Below, one piece after another: positions 16,479 through 27,099 of a DNA stretch of 64,000 bases (position 1 is its first letter; the number at the start of each line of letters is the position of its first letter). The translations under genes and the position numbers were made by a program. Origin of the DNA: Chitinophagaceae bacterium C216 (GTDB lineage: Bacteria > Bacteroidota > Bacteroidia > Chitinophagales > Chitinophagaceae); assembly GCA_028485475.2 (NCBI GenBank), contig CP144143.1, positions 1,240,001 through 1,304,000 on the forward strand, in the 5' to 3' direction. The notes under the pieces are model-generated. The model was not told where the DNA came from. It saw only the letters and a list, made by a program, of their open reading frames with translations, and did not search any database.

Positions 16479-18821
16479 ATGCAGGATTACTTACAAGGAT
16501 TGAATGAAAGACAGCGGGAGGCGGTATTGCATATACATGGCCCGATCATGATTATTGCAGGAGCGGGAAGCGGAAAAACCAAAGTGCTTACCACGCGAAT
16601 CGCACACTTAATGGCTAGTGGGGTGGATGCTTTCAATATTCTGGCATTGACTTTCACTAATAAGGCCGCTAAGGAAATGAAGGAGCGGGTGGAACATATC
16701 TTAGGTAATAATGAAGCTCGCAATTTATATATAGGTACTTTTCACAGTGTATTTGCGCGGATTTTAAGAGCCGATGCTCACCGGCTGGGCTATCCTAACA
16801 ATTTTACTATTTATGACACCGATGATGCCAAAAGCGTGGTGAAAACCGTAATCAATGAAATGCATCTTGATGACAAACTGTATAAGCCGGCTACGGTTTA
16901 CAACCGCATTTCGGCTGCCAAGAATGCATTGGTTACCCCTCTAGATTACGCCAACGACTATTACATACAACAAGAAGATATGCGGGCTAATCGACCGGCA
17001 CTTGCAAAAATTTATGATGCTTATTGCAAGCGGTGCTTTAAGAACGGCGCGATGGATTTTGATGACCTTTTGCTGAAGTTTTATGAGTTGTTAAAAACCT
17101 TTCCGGACTTGCTGAGTAAGTACCAGCATAAGTTTAAATTTATTTTAATTGATGAGTATCAGGATACTAACCCGGCTCAGTATGCAATTATTAAAATGCT
17201 GGGAGCCATGCATGAGAATGTATGCGTAGTAGGGGATGATGCGCAGAGTATTTACAGTTTCCGTGGGGCAACTATTCAAAATATATTACAGTTTCAGAAA
17301 GATTATGATGATGTGAAGGTGGTAAAGCTGGAACAAAATTATCGTAGTACTCAGAACATCATCAATGCAGCCAACTCCGTCATCAGCAAAAATAAGGGGC
17401 AAATTCCCAAGGTATTATTTACCGAGAATGCTAGTGGAGAAAAAATCAAAGTTGTCAAGACGATGTCTGACAATGATGAGGGAAAGTTTATAGCTGACAC
17501 TATTCAGGAGCAGAAATTGCGGAATCATTTTGCCAACAAAGATTTTGCTATTCTGTATCGTACCAATGCCCAAAGCCGTGCTTTTGAGGAGGCATTGAGG
17601 CGTTTGAACATTCCTTATACTATTTATGGAGGGATTAGCTTCTATCAGCGAAAGGAAATAAAAGACCTGTTAGCCTATCTGCGATTAATCATCAATACTA
17701 AGGATGAGGAAGCGCTAAAACGCATTATCAATTATCCTACCCGCGGCATTGGTAAGACTACGGTAGATAAGATTATTCTGTTAGCTAATACGCATAATAT
17801 TACCATGTGGGAGGTGCTAGAAAATGCACCTCAGTTTGGGTTCAGGTCAGGAACACTGGAAGCCATCAATGAGTTTGTGACCATGATTAAGAGCTTCATT
17901 AGCATGCTGGGTAAGCATAATGCCTATGAAGTGGCTTTCCACGTTGGTAAACAAACGAACCTGGTAAAAGAGCTATTCAATGATAAGAGTACCGAAGGGC
18001 TTCAGAAGTATGAAAACATTCAGGAATTGCTGAACTCCATCAAAGAATGGGTCGAAAGCCCGGATAACGAGGAAGGTGAAGTTGTAGATAAAACCTTGGG
18101 TGCCTATCTGCAACAGATTACCCTGCTTACCGATGCGGACGAAAAAGATCCTGATGCTGATACGGTAAAACTAATGACCATTCACGCGGCGAAAGGATTG
18201 GAGTTCGAATGTGTATTTGCGGCCGGATTGGAGGAAATGTTGTTCCCCAATGCTATGAGTATTAATACAAGAGATGAGCTCGAAGAAGAACGTCGTTTAT
18301 TTTATGTAGTCATTACCCGGGCTAAGAAAAAACTCTGGATAACTTATGCACATACCCGATATAAATTCGGCTCTTTGGTGCAAAACGAACCTAGCCGCTT
18401 TATCGAAGAGCTGCCGGAAGAGTTTTTGGACAGAACTTATGCCGGCGGAGGAACACGCTTGTCATCATCCTTCTCTCCAGGAGGCAGCGCTTTTGACCGC
18501 TTGAATGGAGGTTGGGGGCAGGATACCCTACTGGATGCAGAAAGAAAATACGGACCACCCCCCTCTAAAAAGACCACACCATCTTATCTCTCTCCCAAAC
18601 CGGAGCCTAAGGTAAAAGAACATACCCCTACACCGGGTTTTGTTGCAAGTGATGTTTCGGAAATACAGGTGGGCAAACGGGTAGAGCATCAGAAATTTGG
18701 TTTTGGGGAGGTGATTAAAATGGAGGGGGCCAGCCATAATCCTATGGCGTTGATCAGATTTGAGCATAATGGCGAGAAAAAGATCTTACTTAACTATGCA
18801 AAACTTAGAGTGGTGGAATAG
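16479..18821 (+). CDS. pcrA: ATP-dependent DNA helicase UvrD/PcrA
   Basis: This superfamily 1A 3'-5' helicase is used in nucleotide excision repair, mismatch repair and clearing of recombination intermediates. The 780-residue product carries LNERQREAV (Q motif), Walker A IIAGAGSGKTK (about residues 25-35), ALTFTNKAAKEMKER, FILIDEYQDTN (motif II), GDDAQSIYSFRGA, LEQNYRS, VKLMTIHAAKGLEFE and ERRLFYVVITRAKK. The C-terminal Tudor-like segment (VGKRVEHQKFGFGEVI) is the PcrA RNA-polymerase-binding tail. Length is normal. The upstream TAACTTG close to ATG is a weak -7 candidate. Confidence 0.94.
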   Translation: MQDYLQGLNERQREAVLHIHGPIMIIAGAGSGKTKVLTTRIAHLMASGVDAFNILALTFTNKAAKEMKERVEHILGNNEARNLYIGTFHSVFARILRADAHRLGYPNNFTIYDTDDAKSVVKTVINEMHLDDKLYKPATVYNRISAAKNALVTPLDYANDYYIQQEDMRANRPALAKIYDAYCKRCFKNGAMDFDDLLLKFYELLKTFPDLLSKYQHKFKFILIDEYQDTNPAQYAIIKMLGAMHENVCVVGDDAQSIYSFRGATIQNILQFQKDYDDVKVVKLEQNYRSTQNIINAANSVISKNKGQIPKVLFTENASGEKIKVVKTMSDNDEGKFIADTIQEQKLRNHFANKDFAILYRTNAQSRAFEEALRRLNIPYTIYGGISFYQRKEIKDLLAYLRLIINTKDEEALKRIINYPTRGIGKTTVDKIILLANTHNITMWEVLENAPQFGFRSGTLEAINEFVTMIKSFISMLGKHNAYEVAFHVGKQTNLVKELFNDKSTEGLQKYENIQELLNSIKEWVESPDNEEGEVVDKTLGAYLQQITLLTDADEKDPDADTVKLMTIHAAKGLEFECVFAAGLEEMLFPNAMSINTRDELEEERRLFYVVITRAKKKLWITYAHTRYKFGSLVQNEPSRFIEELPEEFLDRTYAGGGTRLSSSFSPGGSAFDRLNGGWGQDTLLDAERKYGPPPSKKTTPSYLSPKPEPKVKEHTPTPGFVASDVSEIQVGKRVEHQKFGFGEVIKMEGASHNPMALIRFEHNGEKKILLNYAKLRVVE

Positions 18822-18934
18822 GGTTTTGAAAATAACTCCCTTTGGTTATCGAGCTTTGCTTTCATAGGGAATGAAGACGATTAATTGAATTATTATATTT
18901 CTTAAAGACGGATATTTGCGTTTTTAATTACACT

Positions 18935-19366
18935 ATGTCGTTTATTACGAAAGAGTATAGCATACAGGATATAGATAGTGTGGCAAAGTGGTTTTGGGAC
19001 CAGGTGAAAGATCATAAAGTAATTGCACTGCACGGTAATATGGGTGCAGGCAAAACAACACTGGTGAGTGCGGTATGCAAGTTGCTGGGTGTTCAGGATG
19101 CAGTAAGTAGCCCTACTTTCTCTATTATTAATGAGTATATGTATTCGCATAATGAAGCGCAAGATGTAATATTTCATATTGATTTATATAGATTAAAAGA
19201 CGAGGAAGAAGCCATTCAGGCTGGAGTGGAAGACTGCCTATATAGTGGCAATTATTGCTTTGTGGAATGGCCGGAGCGTATACCAGACTTATTACCTCCG
19301 GATGCGATACATGTATATCTACATCAGGATGAAGGTAATACCCGTACTATTGAAATTACGCAATAA
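18935..19366 (+). CDS. tsaE: tRNA threonylcarbamoyladenosine biosynthesis protein TsaE
   Basis: TsaE is the ATPase that powers the TsaB-TsaD complex making t6A37 on ANN-decoding tRNAs. The 143-residue product has Walker A HGNMGAGKTTLV (residues 33-44), the switch region VSSPTFSIINEY, HIDLYRL, and the Walker B-like CFVEWPERI, all diagnostic. The alanine dehydrogenase gene follows 90 bases later in the same direction; I recall this neighbour in related genomes. Confidence 0.95.
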   Translation: MSFITKEYSIQDIDSVAKWFWDQVKDHKVIALHGNMGAGKTTLVSAVCKLLGVQDAVSSPTFSIINEYMYSHNEAQDVIFHIDLYRLKDEEEAIQAGVEDCLYSGNYCFVEWPERIPDLLPPDAIHVYLHQDEGNTRTIEITQ

Positions 19367-19456
19367 GAACCGAAAAGATTCAGTAAGTTTGAAGAAGGTA
19401 ACCTTTCAAAATGGCATCCATTATAAACCCGAATTTTATAGCACACCATTGTACAT

Positions 19457-20671
19457 ATGAGTAAAAAGAAGCCTATCGTTAGCCCGTCATTTAGCTATGA
19501 AACACTAGAGGAAACACTGGATATAAAAGTGAAAGGTTCAGGAATGACGATTGGCATACCTAAGGAAATTGCATTTCAAGAAAACAGAGTGGCGTTGACA
19601 CCGGATGCAGTAAGTGTATTAGTGAATAATGGACACACCGTGGTTCTGGAACATAATGCGGGAGACGCTTCCCATTTCAGAGACCAAGAATATAGCGATG
19701 CAGGTGCTAAGATTGTTTATAGCCGCGAAGAAGTTTTTAAAGCCCCTATATTGGTAAAGAGTGCGCCGGTTGTGGAGGAGGATTTGCCATTGCTGCAGAT
19801 GAATCAATGCATTATATCTCCTTTGCATTTATCCGTGCTCAGGCAGGAGGTATTGTGTACGATGATGCAGAAGAAAATAACGGCTATCTCCTTCGAAAAT
19901 CTTAAAGATGATTCTGACTCCTATCCCATAGTGCGTAGTATGAGTGAGATTGCCGGTAGTGCGGTGATGTTGATTGCAGCACAGTATTTAAGCTCTGCCA
20001 ATCATGGAAAAGGGGTATTGCTCGGAGGAATTTCCGGAATTGCACCTACCAAGGTGATTATTATTGGGGCAGGAATTGTAGGAGAGTATGCAGCCCGAGC
20101 CGCACTGGCACTCGGTGCCTCGGTAAAAGTATTTGATAATAATGTTAGTCGATTAAAACGCTTGCAGAATACTATTGGACAACGTCTGTGGACCTCGGTT
20201 ATTGAACCTAAACTGCTGGCTAAGCAATTACGCACTTGCGAAGTGGCTGTAGGTGCTCTGGCCAATCAGAACGGCCGTACGCCTATGGTCGTTACAGAAG
20301 AAATGGTCAGCGGTATGCGTCCCGGCTCGGTAATCATTGATGCAAGCATTGATCGTGGCGGATGTTTTGAGACATCAGAAGTGACTTCACATGAGGCACC
20401 TATTTTTATAAAATACGGTGTGATTCATTATTGTGTACCCAATATCCCTTCGGGCTTTTCACGCACAGCATCTCAGGCTATTAGTAATGTATTAATGCCT
20501 CTACTGATTGAGGCCGGTGAGGCTGGAGGTGTCGAAGAATTGGCTTGGCATAAAGTACATTTACGTCATGGTATTTATCTATTTAAAGGATACCTGACCA
20601 ATTTCTATCTTAGCCAACGTTTTGATCTTAAGTACACAGATTTGAACTTGCTTATTGCAAGCCAAAGGTGA
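19457..20671 (+). CDS. ald: Alanine dehydrogenase
   Basis: The enzyme oxidises L-alanine to pyruvate and ammonia with NAD, or runs in reverse. The 404-residue product starts with about 30 extra residues before the core motif MTIGIPKEIAFQENRVALTP. It then shows the substrate-side Lys/His regions, the Rossmann loop VIIIGAGIVGEYAARAALALGA (Gly204-Gly209), and the C-terminal YCVPNIPSGFSRTAS block typical of Bacteroidota Ald. The N-terminal extension is common to this subgroup, as far as I recall. A 12-pair bidirectional hairpin lies 29 bases beyond the stop. Confidence 0.9.
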   Translation: MSKKKPIVSPSFSYETLEETLDIKVKGSGMTIGIPKEIAFQENRVALTPDAVSVLVNNGHTVVLEHNAGDASHFRDQEYSDAGAKIVYSREEVFKAPILVKSAPVVEEDLPLLQMNQCIISPLHLSVLRQEVLCTMMQKKITAISFENLKDDSDSYPIVRSMSEIAGSAVMLIAAQYLSSANHGKGVLLGGISGIAPTKVIIIGAGIVGEYAARAALALGASVKVFDNNVSRLKRLQNTIGQRLWTSVIEPKLLAKQLRTCEVAVGALANQNGRTPMVVTEEMVSGMRPGSVIIDASIDRGGCFETSEVTSHEAPIFIKYGVIHYCVPNIPSGFSRTASQAISNVLMPLLIEAGEAGGVEELAWHKVHLRHGIYLFKGYLTNFYLSQRFDLKYTDLNLLIASQR

Positions 20672-20700
20672 ACATCCTGTTAGATTAATAAAGATTATTA

Positions 20701-20735
20701 ATAAAAGCACGAGGCCTTTTGCTTCGTGCTTTTAT
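20701..20735. terminator. Bidirectional terminator between ald and rpiA
   Basis: ATAAAAGCACGA (20701-20712) and TCGTGCTTTTAT (20724-20735) are exact complements. T-rich ends on both strands make it usable by both convergent genes. Confidence 0.85.
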
Positions 20736-20753
20736 TTGCAAACTCAATTATAA

Positions 20754-21428
20754 TTACTTTTCAAATACTACTATATCATCTCCCTGCGCCATGATTACCC
20801 TGGATGCGAGGTTAAGGAATAAGCCATGTTCAACTACTCCTACGATAGTATTGATTTGTTTTTCTAATGTAGTAGGATCTTCAATAAGCCCGAAATCCGC
20901 ATCAATAATGTAATTGCCTTGATCTGTTTGATATGGTTGATCTTCTTTTTTGCGTACAATTCCTTGGCCTCCTAATTTTTGTAACTTGCGGAGAACATAA
21001 TTGTACGAAAAAGGAATCACTTCTATAGGAACTTTGAATTTCCCCAGTTTGTCTACTTTTTTGGAACTGTCGGTGATGACAATGAATCTTCTGGTCATAG
21101 AGGCTACGATTTTTTCTCGTAGCAATGCTCCTCCGCCCCCTTTTATAAGTTCTAGCTTGGGCGTGAACTCATCGGCTCCGTCTATAGTGAGATCAATGTG
21201 ATCAATGGTATTGATATCTACTAAAGGGATTTGCAGTGAAGCGGCCATCTCGCGTGTGTGCTCTGATGTAGGTACAGCTTGTATCTGTAGGCCTTGTTTT
21301 ACCAGCTCGCCAGTGGCTTGTATCGCATAGTAGGCAGTGGAACCCGTTCCCAGTCCTACAATCATACCATTTTGAATTTCTTTTACGGCTTCTAATGCCG
21401 CTCTTTGTTTTTCGTTGTTGGGGTTCAT
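20754..21428 (-). CDS. rpiA: Ribose-5-phosphate isomerase A
   Basis: RpiA interconverts ribose 5-phosphate and ribulose 5-phosphate in the pentose phosphate pathway. The 224-residue product has the phosphate loop MIVGLGTGSTAYYAI, VPTSEHTREMA, the catalytic IDLTIDGADEF, KGGGGALLREKIVA with the conserved Lys, and the C-terminal GVVEHGLFLNLAS. Length is typical. It faces ald across a shared terminator and lies 38 bases downstream of the aminotransferase gene. Confidence 0.96.
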   Translation of the reverse strand: MNPNNEKQRAALEAVKEIQNGMIVGLGTGSTAYYAIQATGELVKQGLQIQAVPTSEHTREMAASLQIPLVDINTIDHIDLTIDGADEFTPKLELIKGGGGALLREKIVASMTRRFIVITDSSKKVDKLGKFKVPIEVIPFSYNYVLRKLQKLGGQGIVRKKEDQPYQTDQGNYIIDADFGLIEDPTTLEKQINTIVGVVEHGLFLNLASRVIMAQGDDIVVFEK

Positions 21429-21466
21429 ATTCTTTCTTTATAGTTCGTCGTTAGTGCTTATTCGTT

Positions 21467-22651
21467 TCAGATTTCGTCATTTAAGACCTCTAGTATGATG
21501 TGGCATGCTCTTTCTATTTCTTCATCAGTTATTGTCAGGGGGGGACAAATGCGTAAGCAGGATGATGCAAATAAGAACCAGTCTGTCAAAGCTCCCCTTG
21601 CAATAATGGCGTCAATGATTTTTTTGTTTGTCTCAAAGTTTTCAAATTCCACAGCCATTAACAGTCCTACATTTCTTACCGCTTGTATTTTTGCGTGTTG
21701 TAATGCCGATAAAAAAAGTCCGGCTTTACGGGCAACATCTTCATATAATTTCTCTTGAATCAGCATTTCAAAACTTGCCAGCCCCGCAGCGCAGCAAACC
21801 GGATGTCCACCAAATGTGGTGATATGTCCCAATACAGGATTTTCAGCTAATTGCATCATCAAGGCTTTGTCTGCAACAAAAGCGCCCAAAGGCATGCCAC
21901 CACCGATAGCTTTGCCTAGTAGTAGTATATCCGGTATGACATCAAAGTTTTCAAAGCCCCACAGTTTGCCGGTTCTGCCAAAACCTGTTTGTATCTCATC
22001 GAGAATTAGCAGTGTGCCTGTTGTAGTGCATTTGTCTCTCACAGCCTGTATCCAGCCTTTTTCGGGGGCTATAACCCCGGCTTCGGCCTGAACAGTTTCC
22101 AGTATTACGCAAGCAGTATCTTCGTCAATTGCTTCTAGCAATGCTTCGCTATTGTAAGGAAGATGAAGAACGCCAGGCAGCAGCGGCCTGAAAGCATTTC
22201 GCCAATATTCGCTGCCTATGATACTCAGTGCGCCTTGTGTAGACCCATGATAAGCATTTTTGCAGGCGATAATTTTGGTTCGGTTAGTGGCGCGTTTGGC
22301 TAATTTCATAGCTCCTTCCACAGCCTCCGCTCCGGAGTTAGTAAAGTATACCGAATTTAAAGTGGAGGGGAGGTGTTGTACTAGCTGTGTGGCGTACTGT
22401 ACCTGAGGGGTTTCTACAAATTCGCCGTATACCATAATGTGCATGTAGGCATCCAGTTGTTTCTGAATGGCTTTAATCACCTTCGGATGCCTGTGCCCGG
22501 TATTCGCTACACTAATGCCGCCTATCAAATCGATATATGTTTTTCCTGTAGTATCAAACAATAAGCAGCCTTCGGCTCTCACTATCTCCAATGCAAGTGG
22601 CGCAGTAGAAGTTTGTGCTACATGTCTTAGAAAAAGTTCTCGTTGATTCAT
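21467..22651 (-). CDS. Class III PLP-dependent aminotransferase (acetylornithine/omega-type)
   Basis: A 394-residue fold-type I aminotransferase. It shows the family blocks DLIGGISVANTGHRHPKV, TNSGAEAVEGAMKLA (cofactor phosphate), CKNAYHGSTQGALS, LILDEIQTGFGRTGKL, and the Schiff-base Lys in LLLGKAIGGGMPLGAF. Sequence resembles acetylornithine and ornithine aminotransferases, but no arginine-pathway genes are nearby, so the amino donor remains open. A perfect TACTTTTG box ends 7 bases before the ATG. Length is normal. Confidence 0.85.
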   Translation of the reverse strand: MNQRELFLRHVAQTSTAPLALEIVRAEGCLLFDTTGKTYIDLIGGISVANTGHRHPKVIKAIQKQLDAYMHIMVYGEFVETPQVQYATQLVQHLPSTLNSVYFTNSGAEAVEGAMKLAKRATNRTKIIACKNAYHGSTQGALSIIGSEYWRNAFRPLLPGVLHLPYNSEALLEAIDEDTACVILETVQAEAGVIAPEKGWIQAVRDKCTTTGTLLILDEIQTGFGRTGKLWGFENFDVIPDILLLGKAIGGGMPLGAFVADKALMMQLAENPVLGHITTFGGHPVCCAAGLASFEMLIQEKLYEDVARKAGLFLSALQHAKIQAVRNVGLLMAVEFENFETNKKIIDAIIARGALTDWFLFASSCLRICPPLTITDEEIERACHIILEVLNDEI

Positions 22652-22658
22652 AGCGGGT

Positions 22659-22666
22659 CAAAAGTA
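22659..22666 (-). promoter_or_regulatory. -7 box close to the aminotransferase start codon
   Basis: TACTTTTG matches TAnnTTTG and ends 7 bases before ATG 22651. Confidence 0.6.
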
Positions 22667-22746
22667 AGAAAAGGATAGCGGTTTAGAGAGAAGTAAGATG
22701 CATAATACATAATTTGAGTATCCGGAAATAGATGAAAAAATTCATG

Positions 22747-22754
22747 TAAGTTTG
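22747..22754 (+). promoter_or_regulatory. Candidate -7 box for icmF
   Basis: TAAGTTTG fits TAnnTTTG, 19 bases before the ATG at 22774. There is no TTG at the expected -33 distance. Confidence 0.4.
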
Positions 22755-22773
22755 TTTATATCTGTTTGACCAT

Positions 22774-25700
22774 ATGAAAAACAATCCGCATACCATCATT
22801 CGTATTGTTACTGCTGCTTCATTATTTGACGGTCATGATGCTGCTATTAACATCATGCGTCGCATTCTGCAAGCTAAGGGCGCCGAGGTAATTCATTTGG
22901 GACATAACCGCAGTGCTTATGAAATTGTGGAATGTGCTATTGAGGAGGATGCTCATGCAATTGCCATTACCAGTTATCAGGGGGGACACTTGGAATTTTT
23001 TAAATACATAAGAGATATGCTGGAGGATGCTGGGTGTGGGCATATAAAAGTTTTCGGCGGAGGTGGGGGTACCATTCTGCCCGAAGAAATAGATGCATTG
23101 CATAACTATGAAATTTCCAGAATTTATTCTCCCGATGATGGTCGGCAAATGGGACTGGAGGGTATGATCGAGGATGTACTGGCAAAGTGTGCACTGGATA
23201 ATGCTCCCTATATCAATGCTGCAGAAAACTGGCATAGTGTCGCGCCGCTAGAAAAAATAAAAGACGTACGGCGCATAGCTCGAGCTATCACCCTTGCAGA
23301 GAGTGGGGTGGATTATACGGCTTTGATGCATCAGCTTGTGAATGATGGGGCAAAGCAGCAGGGTGTAGTATTAGGGATTACCGGTACGGGAGGAGCTGGA
23401 AAATCTTCCGTTACCGATGAAATCGTAAGAAGGTTTTTGAATTATACGGATAAAACCATTGCGGTCATTTCGATCGATCCTTCTCGGAAAAAGACTGGTG
23501 GGGCATTGCTGGGCGATCGTATCAGAATGAACAGCATCTCTCATCCCCGAGCCTATATGCGTTCTATCGCCACCCGCAACGAGCATATGGCATTAAGTGC
23601 TACGGCTCGGGATGCTATTGCGATATGCAAGGAAGTGGGCTTTGATATGATTATTTTGGAAAGTGCCGGTGTAGGGCAAAGCGATACCTCTATAGTTGAC
23701 TATTGCGATGTGAGTATGTATGTTATGACTCCCGAATACGGCGCAGCTACCCAGCTGGAAAAAATCAATATGCTCGATTATGCAGATTTAGTTTGCATAA
23801 ACAAGTTTGATAAGTTGGGAGCAATGGATGCACTTCATGATATACGCAAGCAGTACAAGCGAAATCATCAGTTGTGGGATGCTCCAGATGAGACATTGCC
23901 TGTGATAGGTACCATCGCAGCACAGTTTAATGACGCAGGTGTTAACAAACTTTTTGAAAAGTTGATGGATGTTATTGCTAAAAAAACGGGGGTGACGTTT
24001 TATTCCTCAGCAACACAGCAGCAGCAAGGAGAAACTTTTAATAGATCGCAGATTATTCCTCCCCAGCGGAGTCGTTATTTATCAGAGATTGTAGAGTGTA
24101 TTCACAATTACGATAGCTGGGTGGAGAAGCAATGCGGCATTGCCTCTGCATTGTACCAGTTATATGGAGCGAAAGAACTGATAAAAAACGATTCACTAAT
24201 CGATGAAAAAATTCGGGAACTACAGCATGAGTTGCATCCGCAATGTAAAGAGTTGATAGAAGAGTGGCCGAAGGTGAAAGAAGTTTATGCGAAAAATTAT
24301 CTAGAATATAAAGTCAGAGATAAAATTGTGCATCAGTCTCTGGTCTCCACTTCGCTAAGTGGGCTTACCGTAAAAAAAGTATCGCTTCCTACATATAAGG
24401 ATTGGGGAGATATTCTAAAATGGCGATTGCAAGAAAACTTGCCGGGAAAATTTCCTTTTACCGCCGGCGTATTTGAGCTGAAAAGGAACGAAGAGGAGCC
24501 TACGCGTATGTTTGCGGGAGAAGGAACTCCAGAGCGAACTAATAAGCGATTTCATTATTTGAGCTTGCAACAACCGGCCAAGCGATTGAGCACGGCATTT
24601 GACAGTGTAACCCTATACGGAGAAGATCCGGATTACAGAGCTGATATCTATGGAAAAATTGGTAATAGCGGGGTGAGTGTGGCTACCATTGACGATGCGA
24701 AAAAGCTTTACAGCGGTTTTGATTTATGTGATCCAGCCACTTCAGTTTCGATGACAATTAATGGCCCAGCGCCTATCATACTGGCATTTTTTCTTAACAC
24801 GGCGATTGATCAGCAGTGTGAAAAATGGCTTACTAATAATGGCCACAAATGGAATATCGATGGTAATACCGAAAATAATGTTCCCATATACAGAGGTACG
24901 CTGCCAGAAGGTCACAATGGGTTAGGTTTAAAGCTGCTGGGGCTTAGTGGAGATACATTATTGCCCCCTGAAGTGTATGAGAAAATTAAAGCGGATACCT
25001 TGTTAAAAGTAAGAGGAACGGTTCAGGCTGATATTTTAAAGGAGGACCAAGCTCAGAATACCTGCATTTTCTCTACCGAATTTTCCCTGAAATTGATGGG
25101 CGATGTACAGGAATATTTTATCGCCAATAAGGTACGCAATTTTTACAGTGTGAGCATCAGCGGTTATCATATCGCGGAGGCTGGAGCAAATCCTATAACA
25201 CAGCTGGCGTTTACTCTGGCAAACGGCTTTACATATGTGGAGTACTATTTGAGCCGCGGCATGCATATTGATGATTTTGCTCCCAATCTGTCTTTCTTTT
25301 TTAGTAATGGAATGGATCCTGAGTATAGCGTCATCGGCCGTGTGGCACGGCGCATATGGGCCAAAGCCATGAAGGAAAAGTATGGTGCGAATGAGCGTTC
25401 TCAGAAATTGAAATATCACATTCAAACATCAGGCAGGAGTTTGCACGCTCAGGAGATAGATTTCAATGATATCAGAACGACGCTGCAAGCATTATATGCC
25501 ATTTACGACAATTGCAACTCGCTTCACACCAATGCGTATGATGAGGCAATTACCACGCCTACCGAAGAAAGCGTACGTCGTGCCATGGCCATTCAGCTGA
25601 TTATCAATAAAGAGTTGGGCAGTGTGAAATCGGAAAATTTTTTACAAGGCAGCTTTGCTGTGGAAGAATTGACGAATTTGGTAGAAGATGCTGTATTGAA

Positions 25701-26112
25701 AGAGTTTGATCGCATTACCGAACGAGGAGGCGTTATTGGAGCCATGGAGCGAATGTATCAGCGAAATAAAATTCAAGAAGAAAGCATCTATTACGAAACG
25801 CAGAAGAATTCAGGTGAACTTCCGATAATTGGTGTGAACACTTTTTTAAATAAAGAAGGAAGTCCAACCCTATTGCCACATCAGGTTACCCGTAGTACTC
25901 AAGAGGAGAAAAAACAGCAGGTGGAAAACTTGCGGGCTTTTCAGCAACGACACCATGAGCGGAGCACATCGGCTTTACAGAGGCTAAAAAAAGTTGCTTT
26001 AAATAATGGAAATGTTTTTGCCGAGTTGATGGAATGTGTGAAATACTGCTCGCTCGGACAAATTACACGCGCTCTATATGAAGTGGGGGGGCAGTACAGA
26101 AGAAATATGTAG
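22774..26112 (+). CDS. icmF: Fused isobutyryl-CoA mutase IcmF (B12 domain, G-protein chaperone, mutase)
   Basis: IcmF interconverts isobutyryl-CoA and n-butyryl-CoA with adenosylcobalamin, and a built-in GTPase guards cofactor loading. In the 1112-residue product the cobalamin-binding domain comes first, with [10 protein letters not shown] supplying the lower-axial His21. A MeaB-like GTPase follows, with P-loop GTGGAGKS (204-211) and NKFD base recognition. Last come a linker and the TIM-barrel mutase domain. The MCM substrate Tyr (in QYAGF) is Phe580 here (RMFAGEG), and the MCM Arg (in VRNT) is Gln761 (AQNT). That is the isobutyryl-CoA rather than methylmalonyl-CoA signature. It may serve valine or branched-chain acyl metabolism. 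No acyl-CoA dehydrogenase is adjacent. Confidence 0.93.
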   Translation: MKNNPHTIIRIVTAASLFDGHDAAINIMRRILQAKGAEVIHLGHNRSAYEIVECAIEEDAHAIAITSYQGGHLEFFKYIRDMLEDAGCGHIKVFGGGGGTILPEEIDALHNYEISRIYSPDDGRQMGLEGMIEDVLAKCALDNAPYINAAENWHSVAPLEKIKDVRRIARAITLAESGVDYTALMHQLVNDGAKQQGVVLGITGTGGAGKSSVTDEIVRRFLNYTDKTIAVISIDPSRKKTGGALLGDRIRMNSISHPRAYMRSIATRNEHMALSATARDAIAICKEVGFDMIILESAGVGQSDTSIVDYCDVSMYVMTPEYGAATQLEKINMLDYADLVCINKFDKLGAMDALHDIRKQYKRNHQLWDAPDETLPVIGTIAAQFNDAGVNKLFEKLMDVIAKKTGVTFYSSATQQQQGETFNRSQIIPPQRSRYLSEIVECIHNYDSWVEKQCGIASALYQLYGAKELIKNDSLIDEKIRELQHELHPQCKELIEEWPKVKEVYAKNYLEYKVRDKIVHQSLVSTSLSGLTVKKVSLPTYKDWGDILKWRLQENLPGKFPFTAGVFELKRNEEEPTRMFAGEGTPERTNKRFHYLSLQQPAKRLSTAFDSVTLYGEDPDYRADIYGKIGNSGVSVATIDDAKKLYSGFDLCDPATSVSMTINGPAPIILAFFLNTAIDQQCEKWLTNNGHKWNIDGNTENNVPIYRGTLPEGHNGLGLKLLGLSGDTLLPPEVYEKIKADTLLKVRGTVQADILKEDQAQNTCIFSTEFSLKLMGDVQEYFIANKVRNFYSVSISGYHIAEAGANPITQLAFTLANGFTYVEYYLSRGMHIDDFAPNLSFFFSNGMDPEYSVIGRVARRIWAKAMKEKYGANERSQKLKYHIQTSGRSLHAQEIDFNDIRTTLQALYAIYDNCNSLHTNAYDEAITTPTEESVRRAMAIQLIINKELGSVKSENFLQGSFAVEELTNLVEDAVLKEFDRITERGGVIGAMERMYQRNKIQEESIYYETQKNSGELPIIGVNTFLNKEGSPTLLPHQVTRSTQEEKKQQVENLRAFQQRHHERSTSALQRLKKVALNNGNVFAELMECVKYCSLGQITRALYEVGGQYRRNM

Positions 26113-26187
26113 TACAGAACATCTAGACTTGATGGGACATCCCAGCATCTTTTCATTGTTAATAAATCCAGGCTCAATAATAACAGC

Positions 26188-26195
26188 TATTTTTG
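26188..26195 (+). promoter_or_regulatory. -7 box close to the MBL-fold hydrolase start
   Basis: TATTTTTG fits TAnnTTTG and ends 5 bases before ATG 26201, which supports that start over the longer frame beginning inside icmF. Confidence 0.55.
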
Positions 26196-26200
26196 GGCTT

Positions 26201-26941
26201 ATGAAAATTATTCCACTTTCTGAAGGTGCTTTTACGGTAGACGCTACAAAAAAATTTGTGCCATTTCATGTAGGACAGGATGCTATGACTGACCGTTCTC
26301 GCGGAAGTTTGTTGGTGGAGATACAACCTTTCGTGGTCATTACGGACAATGACATTATACTACTGGATACCGGCCTGGGGCAAAAAAATGAGCAGGGGCA
26401 GTTTCAATTATTTAAAAACTTGAGTGAACATGGGCTAAATGCAGATGATATTACCAAAGTTATCATGAGTCATCTGCATAAGGACCATGTAAGCGGGCTG
26501 ATCAATCCTTATACGGGGCAGTTGTCTTTTGAAAACGCTACGCATTATATCCAGAAGCAGGAATTAGAATATGCGCTGCAGGGTGGTTCAGTCTCGTATC
26601 ATACCGAAATGCTGGAGCTATTAAAGTCTGCCGATAATGTGGTCCTGTCTGAAGCAGAGCAAGGCACATTAGGGGAAGGCATTCGTTATGAAATAACAGG
26701 AGCGCATTCTAAGTTTCATCGGGTAATATGGATAGAAGACGGGGATGAGATTGCTTTTTTCGGAGGAGATGATGCACCGCAACTATCTCAAATGCGCACT
26801 CGCTTTGCAGCTAAATATGATTTCGATGGCAAAAAAGCCATGCAATTGCGCGAAAAATGGCTGAAGGAAGGAGCTGAGGGGGGGTGGAAGTTTTTATTTT
26901 ATCATGATATCAAAACCCCTATACACCAATTCAATGAGTAA
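26201..26941 (+). CDS. Metallo-beta-lactamase-fold hydrolase
   Basis: A 246-residue cytoplasmic MBL-fold enzyme. The zinc motif is SHLHKDHVSGL (His91, His93, Asp95, His96), preceded by IILLDTGLGQ. Later His residues (GAHSKFHRVIW and FYHDIKTP) and FFGGDDAPQ probably complete the binuclear site. It resembles quorum-quenching-type or general MBL hydrolases, but the substrate cannot be assigned. The frame extends back to 26078, overlapping the icmF end; 26201 is preferred because the extra residues look non-native and the -7 box lies within them. It may still be partly transcribed with icmF. Confidence 0.8.
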   Translation: MKIIPLSEGAFTVDATKKFVPFHVGQDAMTDRSRGSLLVEIQPFVVITDNDIILLDTGLGQKNEQGQFQLFKNLSEHGLNADDITKVIMSHLHKDHVSGLINPYTGQLSFENATHYIQKQELEYALQGGSVSYHTEMLELLKSADNVVLSEAEQGTLGEGIRYEITGAHSKFHRVIWIEDGDEIAFFGGDDAPQLSQMRTRFAAKYDFDGKKAMQLREKWLKEGAEGGWKFLFYHDIKTPIHQFNE

Positions 26942-27099
26942 ACACTGAATTTTAAGGAGGTCTTTCTCTGTATATTAATTGCTACAAATAAAAAGGGCCT
27001 GCCCTAAAAAGAGCTGGCCGTTGCTAACCTATGAAAAACACCAAGAGCAAAAGTAAGAAATACAATTATTCAAAAAAAATTTTTGAGCTAAAATTTTAC
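26942..27099. other. Convergent intergenic region, nothing recognisable
   Basis: AT-rich. A weak GGGC/GCCC hairpin lies near 26995 and a 27-codon ATG frame at about 27030; neither is convincing. Confidence 0.3.

Noticed and set aside
26078-26200. Upstream start of the MBL hydrolase overlapping icmF
   Set aside because: The extra 41 residues look non-native and a TATTTTTG box lies just before the internal ATG at 26201.
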